Positions 1 through 5,596 of a stretch of DNA of 11,233 bases are shown here, one piece after another. The notes under the pieces were generated by a model. The model did no database searches. It saw nothing but the letters and a program-made list of their open reading frames with translations, and was not told the DNA's origin. Positions within the stretch are counted from its first letter, which is position 1, and each line of letters opens with the position of its first letter. The DNA is from Candidatus Omnitrophota bacterium (lineage in GTDB: Bacteria > Omnitrophota > Gorgyraeia > Velamenicoccales > Velamenicoccaceae): the NCBI GenBank assembly GCA_028717105.1, contig JAQUOM010000050.1, positions 1 through 11,233 on the forward strand. The letters run 5' to 3'. The position numbers and the translations under genes are program-made.

Positions 1-2
1 AA

Positions 3-350
3 AAGAAGCGTTATAAAAGGCTGCCTGTTTGGCAAAAAGCAGACGAGATGGCGTATCATGTTTATGTAGAGACTAAAAAATTTCCTGCGGAAGAATTGTA
101 TGGTTTGACATCCCAACTAAGAAGGGCGGCATTATCTGTTCCGACAAATATAGTGGAAGGACATGCAAGACAGGGTGAGAAGGTCCTTAAACAATTTTGC
201 AATATAGCCTTGGGATCTTTGGCAGAAGTTGAGTATCTGCTGCAATTTTGTTTGAAAGTCGGTTTATTCAATAATTCCGTTTATGAGACGCTGGGGTCTT
301 TTCGGGATGAAGTCGGCCGTTTGCTATGGAAATTCTACAGGGGCCTTTGA
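3..350 (+). CDS. Four-helix-bundle protein (23S rRNA intervening-sequence family), 5' end outside window
   Basis: The reading frame is open from base 3 and reads KKRYKRLPVWQKADE before the first ATG at 48. This matches the usual N-terminus of the family (a short basic start, then a 'VWQKA' helix). The gene therefore starts just left of the window, and the ATG at 48 is internal. Other family marks are a QLRRAALSVPTNIVEGHARQ segment (an S-x-P-x-N-I-x-E-G motif) and a helical C-terminal half ending LLWKFYRGL. About 115 residues are visible, and the usual family length is about 115-125, so only a few residues are missing. Members were first described as proteins encoded in 23S rRNA insertions, but many are free-standing and their function is unknown. 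It is the only plus-strand gene and converges on the PEP-CTERM gene at 490, sharing the terminator at 425-464. I see no link to the sorting system. Confidence 0.9.
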   Translation, partial: KKRYKRLPVWQKADEMAYHVYVETKKFPAEELYGLTSQLRRAALSVPTNIVEGHARQGEKVLKQFCNIALGSLAEVEYLLQFCLKVGLFNNSVYETLGSFRDEVGRLLWKFYRGL

Positions 351-424
351 CATTGTCATCATGTCGTCTTGTCTGCTTGTCGGCTTGACGGCTGACGTGA
401 CGGCTTCGTCTCTGGTCGCCCTAT

Positions 425-464
425 AAAAAACCCGTCCCCCTTTGCAGGGAAACGGGTTTTTTTG
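425..464. terminator. Bidirectional Rho-independent terminator
   Basis: Arms AAAAAACCCGT (425-435) and ACGGGTTTTTT (452-462) enclose a smaller CCC/GGG stem. There is a T run after the stem on both strands (457-463 on plus, 425-430 read on minus). It lies between the convergent genes ending at 350 and 490 and can stop transcription of both. Confidence 0.85.
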
Positions 465-489
465 CTGAACCAACTATCTTCTTGAGGAA

Positions 490-1461
490 CTATTTCTTCC
501 GTCTAAAACGCCTTAAACCTGCACCCGCCAAACCTAATCCCAAAAGCATCATCGATGCCGGCTCCGGTGTCACGGCGGTTGACGGCGGCGCTGCCAGGGA
601 TTTCAAATTGGCCTGCGTCAAGTCGCCCGTGGACATAAAACTGCCTCCGGACCCCTGGCTCAAATCGTAAGAAAGAATCCTGCTGCCGGCTGTGCCGCTC
701 AAAAGGACGAATAACGTGTCCTCATAAACAGCCAGATCGCCGAACGTCATCCCGGTGGTATTCGGCACTGTCGCGTAAAACGACGAGGAAAAACCGTGGG
801 TCGCATAGTTGAGGTTAATCAACTGCAGCTGGAGCCCGCCGCTTAAAGAGAACAACATGCCGTTCTCGGAACCGTCGTCATACCACTCCAGGCCGCGGCG
901 CGTATCGTAGGAGCTCGTTGTAAATATCTCCGCCGGCGTCGTAGCATCAAAATCATTGAGATAGATCCGGTTTCCCTGGTCGGGGCTTCCCCTGAACCCT
1001 GAGATGAAAAACTTGCCGTCATCACGGAACGCCAACCCCGCATCGTAGTTCGGCTGACCGGCCCCCGAAACAAACCCGAAACTCCCGAAGTTTTCGGTTC
1101 CGGAAGGCTCGACGGCGTCCCCCACCGTGTTATCGCCGACAGTCGAAGGATCGACCATATAAATCTCACCGTAATGATACCGGCGGTTCAGTGTCCCCGT
1201 CTGGCTTCTCGTCGTATAAGCATACAACTCTCCATCCGGACCATAATCCATGGCCATCTCGCGAACCAGGGTCGTCGAGGGATTACTCTGGATGACCCCC
1301 GCGGACGTCACCGTCCAGGGGCTGGTCTCAATCAAGAACATATTCCCGCTGTAATCCGCGGCATATAAGTCCAGCGCGTAACCCGGACGGCATACAGCCG
1401 TCATCCCCGCAAAGAACAACAGGCCATAAACCAACACTCTTGCTGCCCAATACCTTTTCAT
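490..1461 (-). CDS. PEP-CTERM exported protein, beta-propeller-like
   Basis: Predicted 323-residue exported protein. The start is the ATG at 1461, five bases after an AGGAGG site; the frame is open further upstream but without a ribosome-binding site. Residues 1-29 are a Sec signal peptide (basic MKRYWAAR, hydrophobic core, cut after GYA). The body has recurring short units that fit beta-propeller blades: GYALDLYAADYSGNMF, MDYGPDGELYAYT, LAFRDDGKFFISGF, LEWYDDGSENGMLFSL, FGDLAVYEDTLFVLLSG. The C-terminus is a textbook PEP-CTERM signal: TPEP near 298-301, a Gly/Leu-rich helix, then an RRFRRKK tail. The substrate or ligand is not recognisable. The gene is probably its own unit, because a terminator at 1641-1687 separates it from the upstream PEP-CTERM genes. 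The DNA coding for its sorting signal is almost identical to that of the next gene upstream (527-571 versus 1820-1864). Confidence 0.85.
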   Translation of the reverse strand: MKRYWAARVLVYGLLFFAGMTAVCRPGYALDLYAADYSGNMFLIETSPWTVTSAGVIQSNPSTTLVREMAMDYGPDGELYAYTTRSQTGTLNRRYHYGEIYMVDPSTVGDNTVGDAVEPSGTENFGSFGFVSGAGQPNYDAGLAFRDDGKFFISGFRGSPDQGNRIYLNDFDATTPAEIFTTSSYDTRRGLEWYDDGSENGMLFSLSGGLQLQLINLNYATHGFSSSFYATVPNTTGMTFGDLAVYEDTLFVLLSGTAGSRILSYDLSQGSGGSFMSTGDLTQANLKSLAAPPSTAVTPEPASMMLLGLGLAGAGLRRFRRKK

Positions 1462-1466
1462 CATCT

Positions 1467-1472
1467 CCTCCT
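1467..1472 (-). promoter_or_regulatory. Shine-Dalgarno site fixing the start at 1461
   Basis: AGGAGG on the minus strand, five bases before the ATG at 1461 and two before the adjacent ATG at 1464. The spacing favours 1461 and rules against the longer open frame up to 1605. Confidence 0.75.
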
Positions 1473-1520
1473 TGTTGTCATTGTGCGCGCTCCCCCCTCC
1501 AGGAGTATCTATGTGAAACT

Positions 1521-1577
1521 CGCCGGTACGCCCGCCTGCTTGTCGAAGACAAGCGAGCAGGCAGGCCGGCGGCTTTT
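1521..1577. repeat. Large imperfect hairpin in the leader of the PEP-CTERM gene at 490-1461
   Basis: Nested inverted repeats: outer CGCCGG (1521-1526) with CCGGCG (1566-1571), and inner GCTTGTC (1538-1544) with GACAAGC (1548-1554). Extra GCCT/AGGC pairing (1534-1537 with 1559-1562) is interrupted by a bulge. On the plus strand a run of six T follows (1574-1579), which resembles a terminator, but no plus-strand gene lies upstream of it. In the minus-strand mRNA it would sit about 60-115 bases before the start codon at 1461. It may be a dispersed repeat; its function is unknown. Confidence 0.6.
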
Positions 1578-1640
1578 TTCCTCGGTGCGCAGCGAAATCC
1601 TGCACCGCAATAATCTTCGCCGGAGTGGCTCAAAGTATAC

Positions 1641-1687
1641 AAAAAAACAGGGTCTATTCTCCGATAAAGAATAGGCCCTGAAAAAAA
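1641..1687 (-). terminator. Rho-independent terminator of the 2591-3310 / 1756-2571 unit
   Basis: Stem CAGGGTCTATTC (1648-1659) and GAATAGGCCCTG (1669-1680) with one mismatch and a 9-base loop. Read on the minus strand, a run of seven T (1641-1647) follows the stem. It lies about 70 bases past the stop codon at 1756. Confidence 0.85.
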
Positions 1688-1755
1688 CTTAACAAGCCGG
1701 CTTCCCTAACCCCCTCCAAGAGATTAGAAAAACAATCGAATGGCCCGCCGGCAAT

Positions 1756-2571
1756 TCAGCGGCGAACCGTAGAAAACAAAATCTTCTGCCTCCTTCTCAG
1801 GCGCCTCAAGCCCGCTCCGGCCAAACCTAATCCCAAAAGCATCATCGATGCCGGTTCCGGTGTCCCGACGTTAAGATCGACCGTGTCGTTACCGCACGTC
1901 ATCGTCCAGTGCAAGGAGAAATTCGACTGCCAGTCAGAATCAAATGCCGCCACAGGCATATAGCCTTCTATAACGTAATGCCCCGTTGCCCCGTAAGAGG
2001 TATTGTTATAGACCAGATTGAGGTAATCGGGATCAAAAGCCAATTCCGCTCCTATCATGGAAATAGGATAAGAAACCGACCCCCGGTTCCCGCTGCCCCA
2101 ATTGTGGTTAAAAGGATCGTCCGTCCAACCTTCCGCTGTATAGAGATTACCGACGTCCGAAGCATTCGCCGCAATGACATTGATGCCATATTCGTAACTG
2201 CCGTTCTGGCCAAAATCAATGGCGATCGGCGCCGCCACCCAGCCGCTTGTTCCCGACACCGGCAGGCCCGTCACAACGGCAAAATAAAGGTATGTGTCGT
2301 CATAAAACGCATACATGGCCTCTGCGTCGCACGACTGGCCGCCATAGCCGGGATCAAGGTAGCCGTTCCCGGTCCCGGGTTTATAGTCTTCCGCGCCGTA
2401 TGTTCCCCAGATGCCGCTGTCAGGCGTCCAGTCAGAACCCGCGCCGTATGTTCCCGGCGTCACGCCCCATTCACCAAGATCCCCGTCCGGGGAAAAACTG
2501 AACGCGAGGGCCGCCTGCGAAAAACAAAAAACAAACGCCGCCGCCGCCGCCGATAAAACGATTTTTTTCAT
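1756..2571 (-). CDS. PEP-CTERM exported protein with a CBM9/DOMON-like fold
   Basis: Predicted 271-residue exported protein. Two ATGs in a row (2574 and 2571) start the gene; 2571 is better spaced from the weak GGGAAG site. Residues 1-23 form a signal peptide ending ALA. The mature start FSFSPDGDLGEWG, followed by DAEAMYAFYDDTYLYFAVVTG, resembles the opening of family-9 carbohydrate-binding or DOMON-like beta-sandwiches (an 'x-DGDLxEW' strand, then a 'DDxYLYFA' strand). That is a pattern match by eye. The sorting signal begins TPEP near 237. Its helix is followed by a longer tail than usual (RRLRRRQK plus about eight residues), perhaps a recent 3' extension. It lies 19 bases after the stop of the gene at 2591 and is probably co-transcribed with it; the terminator at 1641-1687 follows. 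Carbohydrate binding would suit a matrix protein but is inference. Confidence 0.85.
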   Translation of the reverse strand: MKKIVLSAAAAAFVFCFSQAALAFSFSPDGDLGEWGVTPGTYGAGSDWTPDSGIWGTYGAEDYKPGTGNGYLDPGYGGQSCDAEAMYAFYDDTYLYFAVVTGLPVSGTSGWVAAPIAIDFGQNGSYEYGINVIAANASDVGNLYTAEGWTDDPFNHNWGSGNRGSVSYPISMIGAELAFDPDYLNLVYNNTSYGATGHYVIEGYMPVAAFDSDWQSNFSLHWTMTCGNDTVDLNVGTPEPASMMLLGLGLAGAGLRRLRRRQKILFSTVRR

Positions 2572-2590
2572 CATAACTTCCCTGCCGTAT

Positions 2591-3310
2591 CTACGCTCTT
2601 TTACGCCTGCGCGCCAACCCCGCTCCGGCCAAACCGATGCCCAGAAGGACCATGGATGCGGGTTCTGGAACAACACCGCTGCCGCCGATCTTTCCTAATC
2701 CATCGTATTCATAATAATCTACCTCATCGCCGGTGCTGTTGGGATGCAACAAGAGAGAAAAATCATTAAAAGGCGCATAATCCATAGCCAAAAAAGCCCA
2801 ATCAAAAGAAACCGTATATCCTACTTCAAACGTTTGTTCTTCGTCCAACCACAGGATGGCGCCATCCGTTCCAAAGTATTCATCGGAAAAATAAGCAGAC
2901 GTATCAGTCCCGGAAGCAGTCAACTTGGCCATATAAGAATTGCCATCAGTCGAGTTGTAAACCGTTCCAGAGGCAGCCGCAGCAGACTCGACGACCTCAA
3001 CGGTCCCCGAGGAAGTAAAACCAGCCAAAGTCCCCGATCCAAAACCGTTCGAAAGCAACGAAGCGCCTGCCGCATCTTTCACATTCAGGTTATCGATCAA
3101 CAAAACAGAATCAAAATCCTCATCATCAACATTACTGACAAGGAAACCGATCTGCCCGGTCCAGGCGCCGTCGTTTGTACTAAAAGTGTGGGAAAACGTC
3201 TGCCAACCGGTATCCCCATAATCTCCAACGATGACCCACGCAAACGCGCTCTGCGCGGCCAAAAAAATTCCGACAACCATCGCCGCTAAAACCAATAACG
3301 CCTTCCTCAT
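2591..3310 (-). CDS. PEP-CTERM exported protein, jelly-roll/choice-of-anchor-like
   Basis: Predicted 239-residue protein. The start ATG at 3310 follows a G-rich stretch (GGGGGGGAAG) that can serve as a ribosome-binding site. Residues 1-24 are a signal peptide ending AFA. The body contains WQTFSHTFSTNDGAWTGQIG, then DSVLLIDNLNVKD, SNGFGSGTLAGF and VGYTVSFDWAFLAMDY. This is the strand order seen in many all-beta 'choice-of-anchor' or carbohydrate-binding-like PEP-CTERM proteins, where an 'x-IDN-x' strand precedes a 'x-FxFxxxLF' strand. The end is VPEP near 214, a Gly/Leu-rich helix and an ARRRKRA tail. It is first in a two-gene unit with 1756-2571. Ligand unknown. No clear promoter box could be assigned in the upstream spacer 3311-3605, which is instead rich in inverted repeats. 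Confidence 0.85.
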   Translation of the reverse strand: MRKALLVLAAMVVGIFLAAQSAFAWVIVGDYGDTGWQTFSHTFSTNDGAWTGQIGFLVSNVDDEDFDSVLLIDNLNVKDAAGASLLSNGFGSGTLAGFTSSGTVEVVESAAAASGTVYNSTDGNSYMAKLTASGTDTSAYFSDEYFGTDGAILWLDEEQTFEVGYTVSFDWAFLAMDYAPFNDFSLLLHPNSTGDEVDYYEYDGLGKIGGSGVVPEPASMVLLGIGLAGAGLARRRKRA

Positions 3311-3605
3311 CTTCCCCCCCCTCTTTCTCGCTACGCTCGGAGAATTGCACAGATTTGAATCTCTTAAAAACTTTATCTATATAAACGTGCGATGAATGCG
3401 TTTGATAATGTATGTATGATGCCAAATTAAGCCTACTTACCACTACTTTCGCAATAATAAATAGGCTTAATTGTTTTAAAACGCGTTCCGTCCTTGCGGA
3501 CGCCTCAATAACACACTGCGCACGTGACACAGGACGCTGTATTATTAAGGTAAACCAACTAAGCCTATACTTTTCCAAGGCCATGGGCCTTGGCAAAGTA
3601 TAAGC
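3311..3605. other. Intergenic spacer rich in inverted repeats
   Basis: This 295-base gap contains no convincing gene. It holds ATTAAGCCTA (3426-3435) facing TAGGCTTAAT (3462-3471), the palindrome GTTTTAAAAC (3473-3482), a CGTCC-ttgc-GGACG hairpin (3489-3502) and the left arm of the long palindrome at 3559-3609. The promoter of the gene at 2591-3310 should lie here, but I cannot place it securely. Confidence 0.6.
3426..3471. repeat. Inverted repeat ATTAAGCCTA / TAGGCTTAAT
   Basis: Perfect 10-base arms at 3426-3435 and 3462-3471 with a 26-base spacer. The core TAAGCCTA appears again at 3560-3567 in the left arm of the neighbouring palindrome, so alternative pairings between the two elements are possible. 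Confidence 0.7.
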
Positions 3606-3609
3606 TTAG
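3559..3609. repeat. Long near-perfect palindrome at the end of the PEP-CTERM gene 3606-4439
   Basis: Arms 3559-3582 and 3586-3609 (24 bases each) pair with only two mismatches around a 3-base ATG loop; the inner eight pairs are CCAAGGCC/GGCCTTGG. The right arm contains the TAA stop codon of the gene ending at 3606. No T tract follows on either strand, so it is not a classical intrinsic terminator. It may protect the mRNA 3' end or act as a pause hairpin. Confidence 0.8.
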
Positions 3610-4439
3610 CCTCTACGTCTTAAACGTGCCGCACCCAGCAACCCAAGGCTCAACAACGCCATGGATGCGGGCTCAGGAACCGTAGCACCCGAAATGGGGT
3701 CCTCGCTAGTTACCAGCCACTGACCGGCACCCAATGTCGTCGTATCGAACTGGGCCCAAAAATCACGATAAACGGAATTACCGCTATCGTCGGTCAAAAG
3801 CCAATAATCACTATCGAACAGATTGGCGTATTCCCCGCCATCTACATCGAGATAAAAAGAACCGCCGCCCGTAAAGGGTGACGTGTTACTCGTGAGATGG
3901 TTATAGTAGGTGATATAGTCGTTATCCGGATCGCCGTCGTCATATTTAACGCCTTCGGCGAAATCGGCAGACAAAAACAACAAACCGTCTGTCACATTCG
4001 GATAATCATCGCCTGATCTGACACCAGGACCTGCCGTAGAACTGAAAGAGGTATCTGAATCCAAATAGAGATTCAGGTGGCCTCCAACGGATTCGATAGT
4101 AAGGCCGGTGCCATCAAGCAACCAGTAGTCATCGTCAATACCATAATAAATACCGGTCAGCTGCTCACCATCCTTGCCATCGAACCATAGGGTAGTATCA
4201 TTCCCATCATCCGATAAGATGCTGGAAACTTTGAAAATACCCCAGGCATCCTCTTCTCCATCTGCATTTCCGTATCCGTCTTGCGAGCTCGAATCATACA
4301 AACTTCCCGTTGAATAATCGGAAAACTTGAATTTGATCGCCCCGACGTATTCCTGCGTAAACGAAAAAGCAAAAGCAGAAGAAGCAAGCATTCCTAGCGC
4401 TACCACAACTCCAACTGCAACAACAAGAACTTTCTTCAT
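3606..4439 (-). CDS. PEP-CTERM exported protein, unknown function
   Basis: Predicted 277-residue exported protein. The start is the ATG at 4439, eight bases after AGGAGG (4448-4453); a GTG at 4448 overlaps that site and is unlikely to be used. Residues 1-24 are a signal peptide (MKKVLVVAVG, then ...ASSAFA). The mature part is acidic and aromatic, with FSFTQEYVGAIKFKFSDY, GEEDAWGIFKVSSI, GEQLTGIYYGIDDDYWLLDG and GGSFYLDVDGGEY. The 'E-x-x-W-G-I-x-x-V' segment followed by a 'L-x-G-x-x-Y-G' segment recurs in exported PEP-CTERM proteins of this type, from memory; I know no function for it. The signal VPEP lies near 254, followed by a Leu-rich helix and RLRRRG. A TATAAT box at 4499-4504 suggests its own promoter just after the terminator of the upstream operon. 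The stop codon is inside a 24-base-arm palindrome. Confidence 0.85.
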   Translation of the reverse strand: MKKVLVVAVGVVVALGMLASSAFAFSFTQEYVGAIKFKFSDYSTGSLYDSSSQDGYGNADGEEDAWGIFKVSSILSDDGNDTTLWFDGKDGEQLTGIYYGIDDDYWLLDGTGLTIESVGGHLNLYLDSDTSFSSTAGPGVRSGDDYPNVTDGLLFLSADFAEGVKYDDGDPDNDYITYYNHLTSNTSPFTGGGSFYLDVDGGEYANLFDSDYWLLTDDSGNSVYRDFWAQFDTTTLGAGQWLVTSEDPISGATVPEPASMALLSLGLLGAARLRRRG

Positions 4440-4447
4440 TCGTTTCA

Positions 4448-4453
4448 CCTCCT
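4448..4453 (-). promoter_or_regulatory. Shine-Dalgarno site fixing the start at 4439
   Basis: AGGAGG read on the minus strand, eight bases upstream of the ATG at 4439. It overlaps the in-frame GTG at 4448, which excludes that codon as the natural start. Confidence 0.8.
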
Positions 4454-4463
4454 TTTCTTTTTT

Positions 4464-4498
4464 GAGGCTCCGCTTGCGCGGCGCCTCTGATTTCAGAG
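4464..4498 (-). repeat. Leader hairpins upstream of the PEP-CTERM gene 3606-4439
   Basis: One hairpin pairs GAGGC-t-CCGC (4464-4473) with GCGG-c-GCCTC (4478-4487) around a TTGC loop. A second CTCTGA/TCAGAG hairpin (4485-4498) overlaps it by three bases, so the two exclude each other at the base. The first ends about ten bases before the Shine-Dalgarno site. Confidence 0.5.
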
Positions 4499-4527
4499 AT
4501 TATAAAAAAGATTCCAGTGATTGAATC
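4499..4527 (-). promoter_or_regulatory. Candidate sigma-70-type promoter for the gene 3606-4439
   Basis: A perfect TATAAT lies at 4499-4504 on the minus strand, about 60 bases before the start codon. The -35 position (near 4522-4527) reads GATTCA, a poor match, and lies inside the palindrome 4515-4531. Only the -10 box supports the call. Confidence 0.35.
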
Positions 4528-4531
4528 ACTG
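4504..4531 (-). terminator. Probable Rho-independent terminator of the sigma-54 operon
   Basis: On the minus strand CAGTGA-ttcaa-TCACTG (4515-4531) is followed by GAATC and a T run (4504-4509). It lies 60 bases after the stop of the PEP-CTERM lipoprotein gene. The 17-base palindrome also covers the -35 position of the next promoter, so an operator role is an alternative. Confidence 0.55.
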
Positions 4532-4590
4532 TCATCCACTCTGCTCCATCTCGTTTCGTTCTCACTCCGTTCAATTAATCACCGTCATCA

Positions 4591-4908
4591 TTATCTTTTA
4601 ATCGCTGCCATCTTATTTCTGCGTCTGCGCAACAGAGCTGCGCCGGCCAAGCCCACGCCCCACAACAGCATCGAAGCAGGCTCAGGATTATGAATGGTGT
4701 GCACGCCTGTATCGCCATCAGCGGTGTTTCCGTCGTCCGTGGTCCCGTTCGTCGTAGCGCCTGCATCTCCGCCGTCGTCGCTCCCCATCGTCGCTGACAA
4801 CGGAACATACCCCTCATCAGGACCGGGGCCCACGCCGTTCTGGTTGCACCCGGAAACAGCCAAAAGGACCACAAATAAAAAAGCTACTCTTGTTATCGTC
4901 TTCATCAT
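4591..4908 (-). CDS. Small lipoprotein with a PEP-CTERM sorting signal
   Basis: Predicted 105 residues. The ATG at 4908 overlaps the TGA of the upstream gene (ATGA), a sign of translational coupling; a second ATG follows at 4905. Residues 1-20 are a short signal peptide ending LLAVSG, followed by Cys21, a good lipobox for signal peptidase II. The mature part (21-74) is a low-complexity Gly/Asp/Thr linker (GDAGATTNGTTDDGNTADGD) with no visible fold. It ends in a PEP-CTERM signal: NPEP near 74-77, a Gly/Leu helix, and RRRRNK plus a short tail. It thus has two membrane-anchoring signals, a lipid at the N-terminus and a helix at the C-terminus. It is last in the operon with the sugar transferase fusion. 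With so little between the anchors it may be a membrane tether or a carrier of a glycan-attachment linker (inference). Confidence 0.85.
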   Translation of the reverse strand: MMKTITRVAFLFVVLLAVSGCNQNGVGPGPDEGYVPLSATMGSDDGGDAGATTNGTTDDGNTADGDTGVHTIHNPEPASMLLWGVGLAGAALLRRRRNKMAAIKR

Positions 4909-5561
4909 TGCACCGATCTTTTCTTTTTCCATAAACCCAAACCACCCAGCCCGATGATAAACAGGGCCGAACTGACAGGCTCGGGAGTTCCAGAATTCTC
5001 GCAACCCGGGCAATCCGGCACTTCGACATCGCCATATACTTCCTCTTGCCCTGCTTTGACGCCCCAATCGCCGTCTATATCCATGTCCGTCGGAACGCTA
5101 AACCAGAAATAATCGTATTCTTTGCGCTGATCCAGCTCGTCCTTAAACCAGCATGTCTCCTGCCACTCCCACTTCAAACCGGACATATCATCGAGATTCG
5201 AATCATCGACAACGCCTTCCGTATTATAAATTCGCACCTTATCCCCAAAAATGCCGCCTCCGGCCGATGCCTCGATCTCCTTAAAAAGATCTTTGCTGGC
5301 GATATAACAATCAGGCAATTGCAGAACCCAATTACTCAACGCATGGTTGGTTTCACCCTTAACAACATCGACCCTGTATATCCAGACATACCAATCTTCA
5401 AAACCAAACGTATTATCGATACTGCGGCCCACATCCACGAACTTAGCGACAAGGCTGACATCAAAGGTATAACCGCACGCCATTGCCGCCGGCGCGGCCG
5501 CTGCGAGCAACACGAAAATGAGCGCGATCCGCGCCATCTGTCTCTTCATGCGTATCATCAT
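4905..5561 (-). CDS. PEP-CTERM exported protein with five cysteines, unknown function
   Basis: Predicted 218 residues, ending in TGA that overlaps the next start. The ATG at 5561 is used here; the ribosome-binding site is weak (GGA eight bases before), and ATGs at 5558 and 5549 are alternatives. Residues 1-28 form a signal peptide ending PAAMA, leaving Cys29 at the mature N-terminus. The body has an aromatic FEDWYVWIYRVDVVKGE segment and an acidic DMDIDGDWG stretch (159-167) that resembles a calcium-binding loop. A CPGC pair (184, 187) sits just before the sorting signal. Other cysteines are at 85 and 137, so disulfides in the periplasm are possible. The sorting signal is TPEP (192-195), a hydrophobic helix and WKKKRS. 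It lies 35 bases after the sugar transferase fusion and appears to be in the same operon. The family is not recognised. Confidence 0.85.
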   Translation of the reverse strand: MMIRMKRQMARIALIFVLLAAAAPAAMACGYTFDVSLVAKFVDVGRSIDNTFGFEDWYVWIYRVDVVKGETNHALSNWVLQLPDCYIASKDLFKEIEASAGGGIFGDKVRIYNTEGVVDDSNLDDMSGLKWEWQETCWFKDELDQRKEYDYFWFSVPTDMDIDGDWGVKAGQEEVYGDVEVPDCPGCENSGTPEPVSSALFIIGLGGLGLWKKKRSVQ

Positions 5562-5596
5562 TTTTTAATCCGTGTAACCTTTCTTCCTGGTGAGCC

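Noticed and set aside
352..424. Short tandem-like GACGGCT repeats
   Set aside because: Only two to three imperfect copies in a short spacer, too few to call a repeat array; no CRISPR array, tRNA or rRNA gene was seen anywhere in the window.
1521..1579. Plus-strand Rho-independent terminator
   Set aside because: The hairpin and T run fit a terminator, but no plus-strand gene lies between 350 and this point, so it is listed only as a hairpin repeat.
1462..1605. N-terminal extension of the PEP-CTERM gene to an ATG at 1605
   Set aside because: The extension would read through the hairpin at 1521-1571, has no ribosome-binding site and would bury the signal peptide; AGGAGG before 1461 gives the real start.
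1600..1621. Sigma-54 promoter upstream of the gene 490-1461
   Set aside because: A minus-strand stretch near 1600-1622 has GG and TTGC elements, but the spacing is one base off and the -24 box lacks the GCAC part.
1909..2556. 215-codon open frame on the plus strand
   Set aside because: Lies antisense inside the PEP-CTERM gene 1756-2571; its product is an Arg/Ile-rich, low-complexity translation with no ribosome-binding site and no family features.
3180..3596. 138-codon minus-strand frame running from the spacer into the gene 2591-3310
   Set aside because: Its second half is an out-of-frame reading of a clear signal peptide gene; the first half passes through hairpins and has no family features.
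3412..3603. 63-codon plus-strand frame in the spacer
   Set aside because: Runs through two inverted repeats, lacks a convincing ribosome-binding site and shows no recognisable features.
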